Source: Myxococcales bacterium
GTDB taxonomy: Bacteria; Myxococcota_A; Polyangia; Haliangiales; Haliangiaceae
Direction: 5' to 3'
Length of the DNA: 64,000 nt
Assembly: GCA_947483555.1 (NCBI GenBank)
Contig: CANKMW010000001.1
Span: 186,001-250,000 of the forward strand
Shown here: positions 35,931 to 44,428 of the stretch, in pieces
Layout of the letters: each line of letters opens with the position of its first letter
How positions within the stretch are numbered: the first letter of the stretch is position 1
Made by a program: the position numbers and the translations under genes
Notes under the pieces: generated by a model
Told to the model about the DNA's origin: nothing
What the model saw: only the letters and a program-made list of their open reading frames with translations
Database searches by the model: none

Positions 35931-37556
35931 ATGGGGGAGACCGCGCAGGTCTGGCGCACGCTCGTGATGCGCGCGGCGATCCGCCCGGCGGCCGACGAGC
36001 CGCTCGACGCCGCCCGCATGCGTGGCTTCTGGGCGCTGGCGCGCATCATCGCGACCCTCGCCTTCCTGATCGACGTCGGCCTCTGGCTCGGCCTGCGCGC
36101 CGAGCCGCACATCGACGCTCGCACGCTCGACGCCTTCGCGGCGATCAACCTGCCCGTCCTCGCCGTGCTGTACGCGATGGGCCGCCGCCATGCCGGCCGC
36201 CCGATCGGCCCGCTGTCGATCGTGGCCGGCATGGCCCTGGCGCAGCTGTCGGTGGTGGTGTGGATCCAGGTCACCGGTACCCTGTCGAGCTACTTCATGG
36301 TCGCCGGCGCCATGCTGGTCGCCGCCCACCGCGCGCTGCTGTCGTGGTCGCTGGGCGTGATCAGCCTGGCGCTCCTGCTCGCCCTGCACGGCGGCGCGTT
36401 CGCGCTCGAGGAGCTCGGTGTCCTCGAGCGGGTGCCGTTGTTCCGCGCCGCGCCCGGCCCGGTCTACGACGCCGCCACGATCCGCGCGTCGGTGATCCTC
36501 TCGATCGCCAGCGTCTACGTGATGACGTGGCTGGGCGCCAACCTCCTGGTCGCGACCCTGCGCCACACCGAGCGGGCGCTGATGACCGCCGAGCGACGCC
36601 TCGCCGCGGCCACCGAGGGCGCTCGCGAAGGCCGCCTGAGCGGCCAGGTCGTCGCGGGCTTCCTGCTCGACGACGTCATCGGCCGCGGCGGCATGGCCGA
36701 GGTCTACCGCGGCACGCGCGCCGGCGAACCGACCGCCGCGGCGGTCGCCGTGAAGGTCGTGCATCCGCACCTGGTCGACGACCAGCACCTGCTGGCCCGG
36801 GTGCGCCGCGAGGCCAAGCTCGCCGCTCGCCTGCCGGCGTCGGTCACCGCGACGGTTCGCGAGGTCCACCTCGCCGGCCCCGGCGAGCGCGTGGTGGTGC
36901 TCGACTACCTCGACGGCGAGGACCTGGCGGCCCGGCTGCGCCGTCGCCGCCGCCTGCCGCTCGACGAGGCCGGTGCGCTCCTGCTCGCGGTGTGCGGCGC
37001 CGTCGAGGTGATCCACAAGGCCGGCATCGTCCACCGCGATCTCAAGCCCCACAACCTGTTCCTGCTCGACGACGGCTCGGTGCGGGTCCTCGATTTCGGC
37101 GTGGCTCGCTCCGACGATGATCAAGACTCGCTGACCCACACCGCGGCCGTGCTCGGCACCCGTGGCTACATGGCGCCGGAGATGGCCGAGGCCGGCGCCG
37201 ACGCGGTCGGGCCCGAGGCCGACGTGTACGCCCTGGGCGTGGTGGCCTTCCAGATCCTGACCGGCGAGCGGCCGACCGAGAGCGCCATCAGCGGCAGCGC
37301 CAGCGGCAGCGGCGAACGGCCGACGCCACGGCCGAGCCAGCACGCCCCCGATCTCGGATCCGCCATCGACGCCGTCATCGCGCTGGCCATGGCGCGCTCG
37401 CCATCGCGGCGCTACCGCACCGTCACCGCCTTCGCCGCCGATCTCGCGCGCGCCCTGGCCGGAACCCTGCCGCCCGAGGTCGAGCGGCGCGCCGATCCGG
37501 CTGCCGGCGGCTCGCTCGACGACACCTTCGTCGCCCGCCCGCCCCATGCCGGCTGA
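35931..37556 (+). CDS. Ser/Thr kinase with N-terminal multi-pass membrane domain
   Basis: 541 residues. Residues about 30-215 are six hydrophobic segments (for example ALARIIATLAFLIDVGLW, LSIVAGMALAQLSVVVWI, ASVILSIASVYVMTWLGANL), then a helical linker (TERALMTAERRLAAATEG). Kinase domain about 235-500: [53 protein letters not shown], and a Ser/Gly-rich insert (ISGSASGSGERP). The membrane block, including the LEE.GVL and GANL...L positions, resembles the C-terminal block of the kinase at 32242, so a sensory module has been swapped to the other end. Confidence 0.9.
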   Translation: MGETAQVWRTLVMRAAIRPAADEPLDAARMRGFWALARIIATLAFLIDVGLWLGLRAEPHIDARTLDAFAAINLPVLAVLYAMGRRHAGRPIGPLSIVAGMALAQLSVVVWIQVTGTLSSYFMVAGAMLVAAHRALLSWSLGVISLALLLALHGGAFALEELGVLERVPLFRAAPGPVYDAATIRASVILSIASVYVMTWLGANLLVATLRHTERALMTAERRLAAATEGAREGRLSGQVVAGFLLDDVIGRGGMAEVYRGTRAGEPTAAAVAVKVVHPHLVDDQHLLARVRREAKLAARLPASVTATVREVHLAGPGERVVVLDYLDGEDLAARLRRRRRLPLDEAGALLLAVCGAVEVIHKAGIVHRDLKPHNLFLLDDGSVRVLDFGVARSDDDQDSLTHTAAVLGTRGYMAPEMAEAGADAVGPEADVYALGVVAFQILTGERPTESAISGSASGSGERPTPRPSQHAPDLGSAIDAVIALAMARSPSRRYRTVTAFAADLARALAGTLPPEVERRADPAAGGSLDDTFVARPPHAG

Positions 37557-37683
37557 TCGCCGCCGACCCGCCTGACCGCCGGCCGGCCCGGGGTGGTGGC
37601 AGACGCGTGTAAGTCCGACGCGACCGGTGCGTTCTTCCGGGCGTAACGGCGTCGACGTCCCGGCGCCAAAGGAGCCTGCCGTG

Positions 37684-38550
37684 ATGACCCGCATCCGCCT
37701 CGCCGTGCCATCGGTCTGCCTCACCCTCGCCGTCCTCACCCTCGCCGGCTGTGCCGGCGGCAAGATGCACATGGCGTCGGCCCGCATGGCCGAGGCGCCC
37801 GCCGCCGCCCAGCCCACGCCGCCGCCGCTCGACCGCTCGCTGTTCGCGCGTGACCCGCAGGGCCAGCTCACCGAGGACGCGCTGCAGAAGATCCTGGCCG
37901 CACCGATCGAGCTCGAGTTGCCGGCGCGCGTCGGCGTCATCCCGGTGCTGACCGCCGCCGACTGGCGTGGCCCCAGCCCTGACTACCACGTGCCGGCCGG
38001 CGTGGCGCCGTTCGTGCGCAAGCTGCGCGGCACCGAGCCGTTCTCGCTGGTCACCGAGACCATGCCCATCCCGTCGGGCGCGCTGGGCATGGAGGCGCTG
38101 CGCGAGATCGCGGTCCGCTACCGGCTGCGCTACGTCGTGCTCTACCGCGAGGTGATCGCCACCAAGAAGAAGGCCAACCGCTGGGCCTGGGGCTACGCCA
38201 CCGCGGTCGGCGCGCTGTTCCTGCCCGGTCAGCAGCACGAGGTCTACGGCTACATCGAGGCCACGATGTTCGACGTCAAGACCGGTACGCTCATGTTCAC
38301 CACCCGCCGCGCGGTGCAGGGTACGCGCCGCAACAACGTCTGGTATCAGGACGACAAGCTCGCCGCCCTGAGCTCGAAGCTGGTCGGCACCTACGCGCCC
38401 GATCTCGCCAACGACCTGATGAGCGACCTCTACCGCTACGCCGATGCCGCCCAGCTCGAGAACGACCGCCGCAGCCGCGTCGCCACCGGCGAGCCGACGC
38501 CGAGGATCACGATGCCGCCGGCGCACGAGGTCGCGACCGACGCCAACTGA
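37684..38550 (+). CDS. Lipoprotein of unknown function
   Basis: 288 residues from ATG 37684; AAAGGAG at 37668-37674 gives good spacing (a GTG at 37681 is also possible). Lipobox LTLAGC. After a Pro/Ala-rich spacer the protein has a mixed alpha/beta domain with LPARVGVIPVLTAADW, LRYVVLYREVIATKKKANRW, LFLPGQQHEVYGYIEATMFDVKTGTLMFTTRR, and a helical tail. The 'conversion of a result to a string of strands' layout is common in myxobacterial 'hypothetical lipoprotein' families. Function unknown. Confidence 0.7.
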   Translation: MTRIRLAVPSVCLTLAVLTLAGCAGGKMHMASARMAEAPAAAQPTPPPLDRSLFARDPQGQLTEDALQKILAAPIELELPARVGVIPVLTAADWRGPSPDYHVPAGVAPFVRKLRGTEPFSLVTETMPIPSGALGMEALREIAVRYRLRYVVLYREVIATKKKANRWAWGYATAVGALFLPGQQHEVYGYIEATMFDVKTGTLMFTTRRAVQGTRRNNVWYQDDKLAALSSKLVGTYAPDLANDLMSDLYRYADAAQLENDRRSRVATGEPTPRITMPPAHEVATDAN

Positions 38551-38570
38551 GCCCGTGTTATCGTTGGCGG

Positions 38571-39050
38571 GTGCAGGCCAGTGAGTTCGACGAAGCGGCG
38601 TTCTTCGCCGCCATCGCGGCGAGTGGGGTGCGCGCGCTCCTGATCGGCCGCCGCGCGCTCATCGCGCTCGGGCTACCGGTCATGACGAGCGACTACGACT
38701 TCTGGATCCACGCCGACGACTCCGCCGCATTCAACGCTGCGCTGGCGCCATTCGGCCTCATCCCCAACCGATCTCCGGACGAGGCGCGCGGGATCGGCCG
38801 ATACGCGCTCGAGAACGACGAGCATGTCGACGTCGTCGTCGCTCGCGGCGTGTCGACCATCGACGGCCTCATGGTTCAGTTCTCCGACCTCTGGCCGCGA
38901 CGGCAGCAGCTCCAGGTCGCGCCGGAGATCACGGTGGCCGCCCCCAGCCTGGACGACCTCATCCTCACCAAGCGCTTCGGAGCCCGCCCTCGCGACGCCG
39001 ACGACATCCGGATGCTCGAAGATCTCCGGCGCGGAGCGGCTGGGTCGTGA
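38571..39050 (+). CDS. Nucleotidyltransferase-fold (MNT-like) protein
   Basis: 159 residues, GTG start. 'RALLIGRRALIALGLPVMTS' followed by DYDFWIH places two Asp residues as in the DxD of polymerase-beta-type nucleotidyltransferases, but the Gly-Ser of the usual GGxA/GS motif is changed to GRRA. A further Asp lies in VDVVVARG. The C-terminal helix includes LDDLILTKRFGARPRD, as in AbiEii-type and uncharacterised NTases. Such domains occur as toxin or antitoxin partners, but no target is known. The next gene overlaps it by 4 bases. Confidence 0.7.
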   Translation: MQASEFDEAAFFAAIAASGVRALLIGRRALIALGLPVMTSDYDFWIHADDSAAFNAALAPFGLIPNRSPDEARGIGRYALENDEHVDVVVARGVSTIDGLMVQFSDLWPRRQQLQVAPEITVAAPSLDDLILTKRFGARPRDADDIRMLEDLRRGAAGS

Positions 39051-39271
39051 CCAAGCTGGTCCCGGCGTCGCCGCAGCTGGCGGCGCGATGGCGCGCGGAG
39101 GAGGAGCGGCGTCTGCCAGCCGACGAGTTCGAGGCTCGGATCCGCGCCCCCATGACGGACGACGAGCGCGCCTTGATCGCCTGGTTCCAGCGCCGCTACC
39201 CCACGCCGGCGGCGCGGCTCGCCGCTCATCGCCGTCGCGAGCTCGAGCGGCGGCGCCAGCGGCGCGGCTAG
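39047..39271 (+). CDS. Small basic helical partner of the NTase-like gene
   Basis: 74 residues. The GTG start overlaps the NTase stop (GTGA), so production is coupled. The peptide is mostly helical and Arg-rich at the end (AAHRRRELERRRQRR), with an acidic central helix (MTDDERALIAWFQRRYP). No family is recognised. Because NTase-fold genes are often paired with a small protein in toxin-antitoxin or abortive-infection modules, I propose this as a two-gene module; that is inference. Confidence 0.6.
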   Translation: MTKLVPASPQLAARWRAEEERRLPADEFEARIRAPMTDDERALIAWFQRRYPTPAARLAAHRRRELERRRQRRG

Positions 39272-39329
39272 CCAGACATCCGGCCGGCGCCTCGTCAGCG
39301 CGAACCAGGTCCGACGGACGCCTGGGCAC

Positions 39330-40415
39330 TCACGCCTTCTTGCGGCCGAAGATGCCGGGCAGGCGGTGGCGCAGGCCACGCAGGCGCTCGCCGAGCGCGG
39401 CCGGCTCCTCGGCGCGCAGCTCGGCGATCGGGGTCAGCGCCGACAGATCGCCGGTCCGGTAGCCGAGCCCCATCGCCGCCCGCAGGTCGTTCACCGACTT
39501 GGCCAGCACCGAGTGCAGGTCCTTGCGCAGCTGCACCTTCTTGAGCGCGGTCCCGATCTGGCGCGCGAACTCGCGCGTGTTCGGGAAGCGCTGCTCGGGG
39601 CGCGGCGACAGCGCGCGGTGGATCAGGGCCGCGAAGTCCGACGGCACATCGGAGCGCAGCGGCCGCAGCGGCTGGACCTGGCACTCGCGGAGCCGGGTGT
39701 AGGTCTCGTAGTCGTTCTGGCCCTCGAACAGCTTGCGACCGACCAGCGCTTCCCACAGCACCGAGCCGACCGCGAACTGATCCGAGGCCGGGATCGGGCG
39801 CTGGCCATTCACGATCTCCGGCGACAGGTACGACATCTTGCCCTTCACCACGCCGGGGTCCGTGGTCTCGGTCTCGCGGTCCCACGCCATCGCCAGGCCG
39901 AAGTCGATCACCTTCACCATGCCGCGGGTCGTGAGCAGGATGTTGTGCGGCGACACGTCGCGATGCACCACCGCCAGCACCTTGCCGTCGGGGCCGTGGC
40001 GCTCGTGGGCGGCGGCGAGCCCGCGCAGCATGCCGACGCCGATCGCCGCCACCAGCTCCCAGCGCGGACCCTCACCGCGGTCGAAGTGCCAGCGCGACCA
40101 GGTGCCGAGATCGACCGCCTCGATCCACTCCATCACCATGTAGAAGTTGCCGTCCTCGGCGACGAAGTCGCGGACCTCGGCGAGGTTGGGCGACTCGAGC
40201 GCGGCGCCGAGCCGCGCCTCCTCGACGAACATGTCGACGTAGTTCGGCTGCTCGGCCAGCGCCGGGTGCATCTGCTTGACCGCGACCACGCGGCGGAAGC
40301 CCATGTCACCCTCGACCTCGGCGCGCCACACGTCGGCCATGCCGCCCCGGCCCGCGATCTCGAGCAGCCGATAGCGACCTCCGATGAGATCTCCTGGGCT
40401 CGGCAACGCGGGCAT
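39330..40415 (-). CDS. Soluble Ser/Thr kinase
   Basis: 361 residues without a membrane segment. Kinase domain about 13-275: EIAGRGGMADVWRAE, VVAVKQMHP, HRDVSPHNILL, KVIDFGLAM, a VVKGKMSYLSPEI activation segment. The tail (about 280-361) is helical (LRKDLHSVLAKSVNDLRAAMGLGY) and ends basic, RLPGIFGRKKA. The HRD-V-[ST]-P.N form with Val is the variant seen in three of the six kinases here. It lies convergent to the NTase pair and 34 bases downstream of the ABC permease gene on the same strand. Confidence 0.92.
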   Translation of the reverse strand: MPALPSPGDLIGGRYRLLEIAGRGGMADVWRAEVEGDMGFRRVVAVKQMHPALAEQPNYVDMFVEEARLGAALESPNLAEVRDFVAEDGNFYMVMEWIEAVDLGTWSRWHFDRGEGPRWELVAAIGVGMLRGLAAAHERHGPDGKVLAVVHRDVSPHNILLTTRGMVKVIDFGLAMAWDRETETTDPGVVKGKMSYLSPEIVNGQRPIPASDQFAVGSVLWEALVGRKLFEGQNDYETYTRLRECQVQPLRPLRSDVPSDFAALIHRALSPRPEQRFPNTREFARQIGTALKKVQLRKDLHSVLAKSVNDLRAAMGLGYRTGDLSALTPIAELRAEEPAALGERLRGLRHRLPGIFGRKKA

Positions 40416-40449
40416 GCGGCGTCATCATCGCACGCCTCGCGGTTCACGC

Positions 40450-41316
40450 CTACGAGGTGACGTCGCGGCGCGTGAAGACCCACAGCCCGCCGGCGAAACA
40501 GGCCACGCTCAGGCCGCCACACCACGCCAGATCTTCCAGCAACCGACCGCGATTCACGCCGTCGCCGGCCGGATCGGCCCACCGGTAGACCTCGTGCCAG
40601 AAGTTCATGTGCGTGGTGGGCAACAGCTCCTTGAAGCCGGGGCCCATGAGCTGGTCGGGCAGCCGCTGCAGGACCGAGGAGATGAAGAAGCCACCGAGCG
40701 TGCCGACGTGCGCCACCACCGGGTTGTCGGTGATCGCCGACAGCAACAGCGCGACCGCGGCCACCAGCGCCAGCGCCACCCCGGCACCGAGCGCGGCCAG
40801 CGCGAACACCGCCGGCCAGTCGGCGGCGTCGACGCTCCAGAAGCCGGCCGACTTGTACTCCCAGATGTAGACCAGCAGGTCACCCCCGCCGTACGCGATG
40901 TGGCCGACCAGCAGCGCCAGCGCGACCAGGAAGACGATGGTCAGCTCGATCCACAGCAGGCTGGCCACCGCCTTGGCCAGGTACAGCGCGGTGCGTGATG
41001 GCGGGCGGACCAGCAACGCGCGCAGCGTGCCGTCCTTGGCTTCACCGGCGAGCTGGCTGCCGGCGACGGTCGCCACCACCAGGGGCAGGAGCGCGAAGAA
41101 GGCGATGTTGAGGACGAAGTTGGCGTAGAACGGGCCGTTGAGATAGACGCTGGGATCGAGCTTGAGGCCCTGCACCTCGCGGCCCTTGTACTGAGCCCAG
41201 CCGAAGCCGAACAGCGTCGCGGCGCAGAACAGCAGGCACAGGACGAAGCCGATGTACGACGACGGCCGGCGGTAGAGCTTGAACAGCTCCCAGCGCAGGA
41301 GCCGGATGAACGTCAC
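40450..41316 (-). CDS. ABC-2 type transporter permease
   Basis: 288 residues with six hydrophobic segments: YIGFVLCLLFCAATLFGFGW, FVLNIAFFALLPLVVATVAG, LLWIELTIVFLVALALLVG, FALAALGAGVALALVAAVALLL, HVGTLGGFFISSVL and GGLSVACFAGGLWVF. The intracellular 'AGEAKDGTLRALLVRPPSRTALYLAK' region is the EAA-like coupling loop of the ABC-2 family. It is encoded downstream of its ATPase with a 4-base ATGA overlap. Export substrate unknown; such pairs often export drugs, lipids or peptides. Confidence 0.88.
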   Translation of the reverse strand: MTFIRLLRWELFKLYRRPSSYIGFVLCLLFCAATLFGFGWAQYKGREVQGLKLDPSVYLNGPFYANFVLNIAFFALLPLVVATVAGSQLAGEAKDGTLRALLVRPPSRTALYLAKAVASLLWIELTIVFLVALALLVGHIAYGGGDLLVYIWEYKSAGFWSVDAADWPAVFALAALGAGVALALVAAVALLLSAITDNPVVAHVGTLGGFFISSVLQRLPDQLMGPGFKELLPTTHMNFWHEVYRWADPAGDGVNRGRLLEDLAWCGGLSVACFAGGLWVFTRRDVTS

Positions 41317-42230
41317 GCCGCCTGCTCCACCAGCGACACGAACACCTCCTCGAGGGTCGGCGCCTCGTCGGCGATCTCGTCGACCTCGACGCCGGCGGCG
41401 GCGAGCCGGGCGACCAGGGCCGCCGGCGTGACCTCACCGTGCGCGCCGTCGCGGCCGACATGAAGCAACCCGGGCTCGACCTCGCGGGCCTCGACGCCCA
41501 GGCTGGCGGCCACCGCCCGCGCGGCCTCGATCGGCCGGGCCCGCAAGCGGACGCGGCGCCGGCCGGCGAGCAACTCGGCGACCTCGCCTTCCCACAGCCG
41601 CGCGCCGCGCGCGATGATCGCGCCGCGGTTGCACACCTGCTCGACCTCGGCCAGCAGGTGCGACGACAGCAGCACGGTGATGCCGTCGTCGCCGGCCAGG
41701 CTGCGCACCAGCGCCCGCATGTCGCGGATCCCCATCGGGTCGAGCCCGTTGGTGGGCTCGTCGAGGATGATCAGCTCCGGCCGCGGCAGCAGCGCCGCCG
41801 CGATCGCCAGCCGCTGCTTCATGCCGTGCGAGTAGATGCGCACCAGATCGGCCGCCCGATCGCGCAGGTCGACGCGATCGAGCACCTCGTCGAGGCGCGC
41901 CGCCGGCGCACCGCCCGACAGGTCGCTCAGCATGCGGAGGTTGTCGCGGCCCGACAGGTAGCCGTAGAGCGCTGGTCCCTCGACGATCGCGCCGATGCGG
42001 GCCAGGGCCCGGCGGTCGCCAGCCGGGCGACCGAGCAGCTCGATCCGGCCGGCGGTCGGACGGACCAGGCCGAGCAGCATGCGCAGGGTCGTGCTCTTGC
42101 CGGCGCCGTTGGGGCCGAGGAACCCGTAGACGTCGCCCCGCTCGACGGTGATCGAGACCCGATCGACGACGGTGCGCTGGCGGTAGCGCTTGCAGAGATC
42201 GTGCGTGGCGAGGACCACCGAGCCGGACAC
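41313..42230 (-). CDS. ABC transporter ATP-binding protein
   Basis: 305 residues; GTG start at 42230 preceded by GGAGG with a short spacer. Walker A FLGPNGAGKST (about 38-47), signature YSHGMKQRLAIAAALL, Walker B ELIILDEPTNGLDP, followed by SSHLLAEVEQVCN. The C-terminal extension (LRARPIEAARAVAASLG...) is the DUF4162-like domain common in ABC-2 ATPases, ending TLEEVFVSLVEQ. Overlaps the permease start by 4 bases; the two subunits form one exporter. Confidence 0.93.
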   Translation of the reverse strand: MSGSVVLATHDLCKRYRQRTVVDRVSITVERGDVYGFLGPNGAGKSTTLRMLLGLVRPTAGRIELLGRPAGDRRALARIGAIVEGPALYGYLSGRDNLRMLSDLSGGAPAARLDEVLDRVDLRDRAADLVRIYSHGMKQRLAIAAALLPRPELIILDEPTNGLDPMGIRDMRALVRSLAGDDGITVLLSSHLLAEVEQVCNRGAIIARGARLWEGEVAELLAGRRRVRLRARPIEAARAVAASLGVEAREVEPGLLHVGRDGAHGEVTPAALVARLAAAGVEVDEIADEAPTLEEVFVSLVEQAA

Positions 42231-42291
42231 CGCCCTCCGTTTAGCGCACCACGGCGACCCACGCACCCCGATTTCGGTAGGATGCGGGTCG

Positions 42292-43395
42292 ATGTCGTCG
42301 TCTCGTCGTTGCCTCGCGCTCGCGTTGCTTCTGGGTGCGGTCACCGCCTGCGGCGGCGACGATGGCGCGGTCCCCGATCTGTCGGTGGAGGCCGCGGGTG
42401 AGCACGGCGTCGGCACCCGGCGCGCCACGCTGGTCGACGCCGCCCGCCAGCGCTCGCTGACGATCCAGGTCTGGTATCCGGCCGCGGCGGCGAGCGGCGG
42501 CTTCACCGTCGAGCAGTTCGAGGACGAGCCGCGACGGAGCACCTACGCCGGGCTGCTCGCCGCCGCCGATCCGGCCTGTCCGAGCCGGACCGCGCAGGCC
42601 CAGCCGGATGCGACGCCGACCGCGGGCAGCTACCCGATGGTCGCGTTCTCACATTGCCACGAGTGCACGCGCTTCTCGGCCATGACCATCGCCGAGCGTC
42701 TGGCCAGCCATGGCTTCGTGGTGGTCGCCGTCGATCACAGCGGCAACACGCTGTGGGACAGGCTCGCCAGCACCGGCCTGCCGCTCGATGCCGGCACGCT
42801 CGAGCTGCGGGTCGCCGACGTCGCGTTCGCCCTCGACCGCGTGCGACTCGACCCGGCCTTCGCCGCCATGGCCGCCGTGATCGATCCCGCCCACACCGGC
42901 GTCTTCGGGCACAGCTTCGGTGCGGTCACCGCCGGCCTGTACGCGCAGCGCTTCGGGGTCGGGGCCGCGTTCGCGCTCGCCGCCCCGATGGAGAACCCGC
43001 TCTTGCCCGGGGTGACGATCACGTCGATCGCGGCGCCGCTCGGCTTCCTGGTCGCGCGCGAGGACAACTCGATCAGCGAGCTGGGCAACGGCCTCATCCG
43101 CGGCAACTTCGAGCGCGCCACCAGCCCGGCGTGGAAGATCGAGGTCGCCGACGCCGGCCACTGGTCGGTGTCCGACCTGGTCGGCGTGGTGCCGGGCTTC
43201 GCGCCCGGCTGTGGCGCCGACGAGCGCCAGACCGACGGTCAGCCGTTCACGTATCTCGACGCCGCCACCGGCCGCGGCATCGCGGCCGCCTACGTGACCG
43301 CGTTCTTCAAGGCGACCCTGGTCGCCGACGCTGGCGCCGAGGCGTACCTGTCGTCGCCGCACCCGGCGCCGACGGTCGCGGTCGAGTCGCGCTGA
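42292..43395 (+). CDS. Platelet-activating-factor acetylhydrolase-like lipoprotein
   Basis: 367 residues with a lipoprotein signal (LALALLLGAVTAC, Cys 20). The alpha/beta-hydrolase nucleophile is at about 208 in GVFGHSFG (GxSxG). RQRSLTIQVWYPA (about 53-65) and SYPMVAFSHCHECTRF are blocks of the PAF-AH/dienelactone-hydrolase-like group; the His candidate is in ADAGHWSVSD (about 317). Four or more Cys residues may form disulfides. It probably hydrolyses a short-chain ester or phospholipid outside the cytoplasm. It reads with the acetyltransferase that follows. Confidence 0.8.
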   Translation: MSSSRRCLALALLLGAVTACGGDDGAVPDLSVEAAGEHGVGTRRATLVDAARQRSLTIQVWYPAAAASGGFTVEQFEDEPRRSTYAGLLAAADPACPSRTAQAQPDATPTAGSYPMVAFSHCHECTRFSAMTIAERLASHGFVVVAVDHSGNTLWDRLASTGLPLDAGTLELRVADVAFALDRVRLDPAFAAMAAVIDPAHTGVFGHSFGAVTAGLYAQRFGVGAAFALAAPMENPLLPGVTITSIAAPLGFLVAREDNSISELGNGLIRGNFERATSPAWKIEVADAGHWSVSDLVGVVPGFAPGCGADERQTDGQPFTYLDAATGRGIAAAYVTAFFKATLVADAGAEAYLSSPHPAPTVAVESR

Positions 43396-43988
43396 TGACC
43401 ACCCCGGCGCCGGCGCGACTCGAGCGCAGCGGCGTGGCCGACGCCGCCGCGGTGCTGGCCCGCGCGCTCGCCGACGACCCGGGCTGGATCCACATCTTCC
43501 CGGACCCCGGACCGCGGCTGGTGCGCATGACCCGGATGCTACGGCTCATGATCGATCGCGCGTACGTGGCCCACGGCGCGTCGCTGGTGATGCCCGGCGG
43601 CGCGGCGGCGGTGTGGGCGCCGCCGGGCGCACACGACGTGCCGGCCTTGACGATGTTGCGGGTCGCGCCGCGGCTGGCGTGGCTGCTCGGCCGGCGGGTG
43701 CCGGCCGGGATCCGCCTGTTCCGCGCCATGAGCGCGGCCACGCCCTCGGAGCCGCATCACTACCTGGCCATCCTCGGCGTCGACCCGGCGCACCAGGGTC
43801 GAGGACTCGGCGTCGCGGTGATGGCGCCGACCCTGGCTCGCTGCGACCACGACCGGACCCTGGCCTGGCTCGAGACCACCAACCCCAAGAATCACTCCTT
43901 CTACCGTCGGGTCGGCTTCGAGCTCGCCCACGAGACCGCCATCCCGGGCGGCCCGACGATCAGCTTCTTCGCCCGCCAGCCGCGCTGA
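43395..43988 (+). CDS. GNAT-family N-acetyltransferase
   Basis: 197 residues; the ATG shares one base with the stop of the upstream gene (TGATG), so translation is coupled. The acetyl-CoA loop is VDPAHQGRGLGVAVMAP (Q/R-x-x-G-x-G) near residue 136, followed by LAWLETTNPKNHSFYRRVGF, the alpha4-beta6-beta7 part of GNAT. The N-terminal third has no close signature. Substrate unknown. Confidence 0.88.
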   Translation: MTTPAPARLERSGVADAAAVLARALADDPGWIHIFPDPGPRLVRMTRMLRLMIDRAYVAHGASLVMPGGAAAVWAPPGAHDVPALTMLRVAPRLAWLLGRRVPAGIRLFRAMSAATPSEPHHYLAILGVDPAHQGRGLGVAVMAPTLARCDHDRTLAWLETTNPKNHSFYRRVGFELAHETAIPGGPTISFFARQPR

Positions 43989-44019
43989 TCGCGGCCCGGA
44001 GACGTGCTGTAGTGCCGGC

Positions 44020-44385
44020 ATGTCCGACCACAACCCGCAGGTCTTGCTCGCGCTCGAGGTGTGGATCGCCGCGGCGTGGGCCGATGGCGTGATCACGGAG
44101 GCCGAGGAGGCCGGGATGAAGGCGGTGATCAACATCGCCAAGCTCAGCGACGAGGAGCGGGCGACCGCCGTCGGCTGGCTGGGCAAGAAGGTCGAGCTCG
44201 ACGACGTCAACGTGTCGCAGATCCCGACCGCCGAACGCGTCAACATCTTCGCCGCCGCGCTCGGCGTGGTGGCCATGGACGAGGAGGTCGCCGCCGCCGA
44301 GCGGATCTTTCTCGAGCGGCTGCAGATCGCGCTGCAGATCGACGACGCCACCGCGTCGTCGATCCGCAAGCGCAGTGGCGTTTGA
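44020..44385 (+). CDS. TerB-family protein
   Basis: 121 residues. ALEVWIAAAWADGVITEAEEAGMKAVI and FAAALGVVAMDEEVAAAERIFLERL are the two Asp/Gly-turn helix pairs of TerB. As in most stand-alone TerB proteins there is no N- or C-terminal partner domain. It stands alone, 31 bases after the acetyltransferase. The 2389 gene is a longer relative. Confidence 0.75.
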   Translation: MSDHNPQVLLALEVWIAAAWADGVITEAEEAGMKAVINIAKLSDEERATAVGWLGKKVELDDVNVSQIPTAERVNIFAAALGVVAMDEEVAAAERIFLERLQIALQIDDATASSIRKRSGV

Positions 44386-44428
44386 CGCGCGCCTGACGCG
44401 CGTCTGACCGCGCCCGCCGCGGCGGTCA
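44384..44428. terminator. Two successive hairpins between convergent genes
   Basis: The first (44384-44404) pairs GACGCGCG with CGCGCGTC around a 5-base loop and starts inside the stop codon region of the TerB gene. The second (44405-44428) pairs TGACCGC with GCGGTCA around ten bases and its right arm contains the stop of the convergent PEGA protein (44426). Neither has a T tract. Placement between convergent stops supports a terminator role. Confidence 0.5.
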
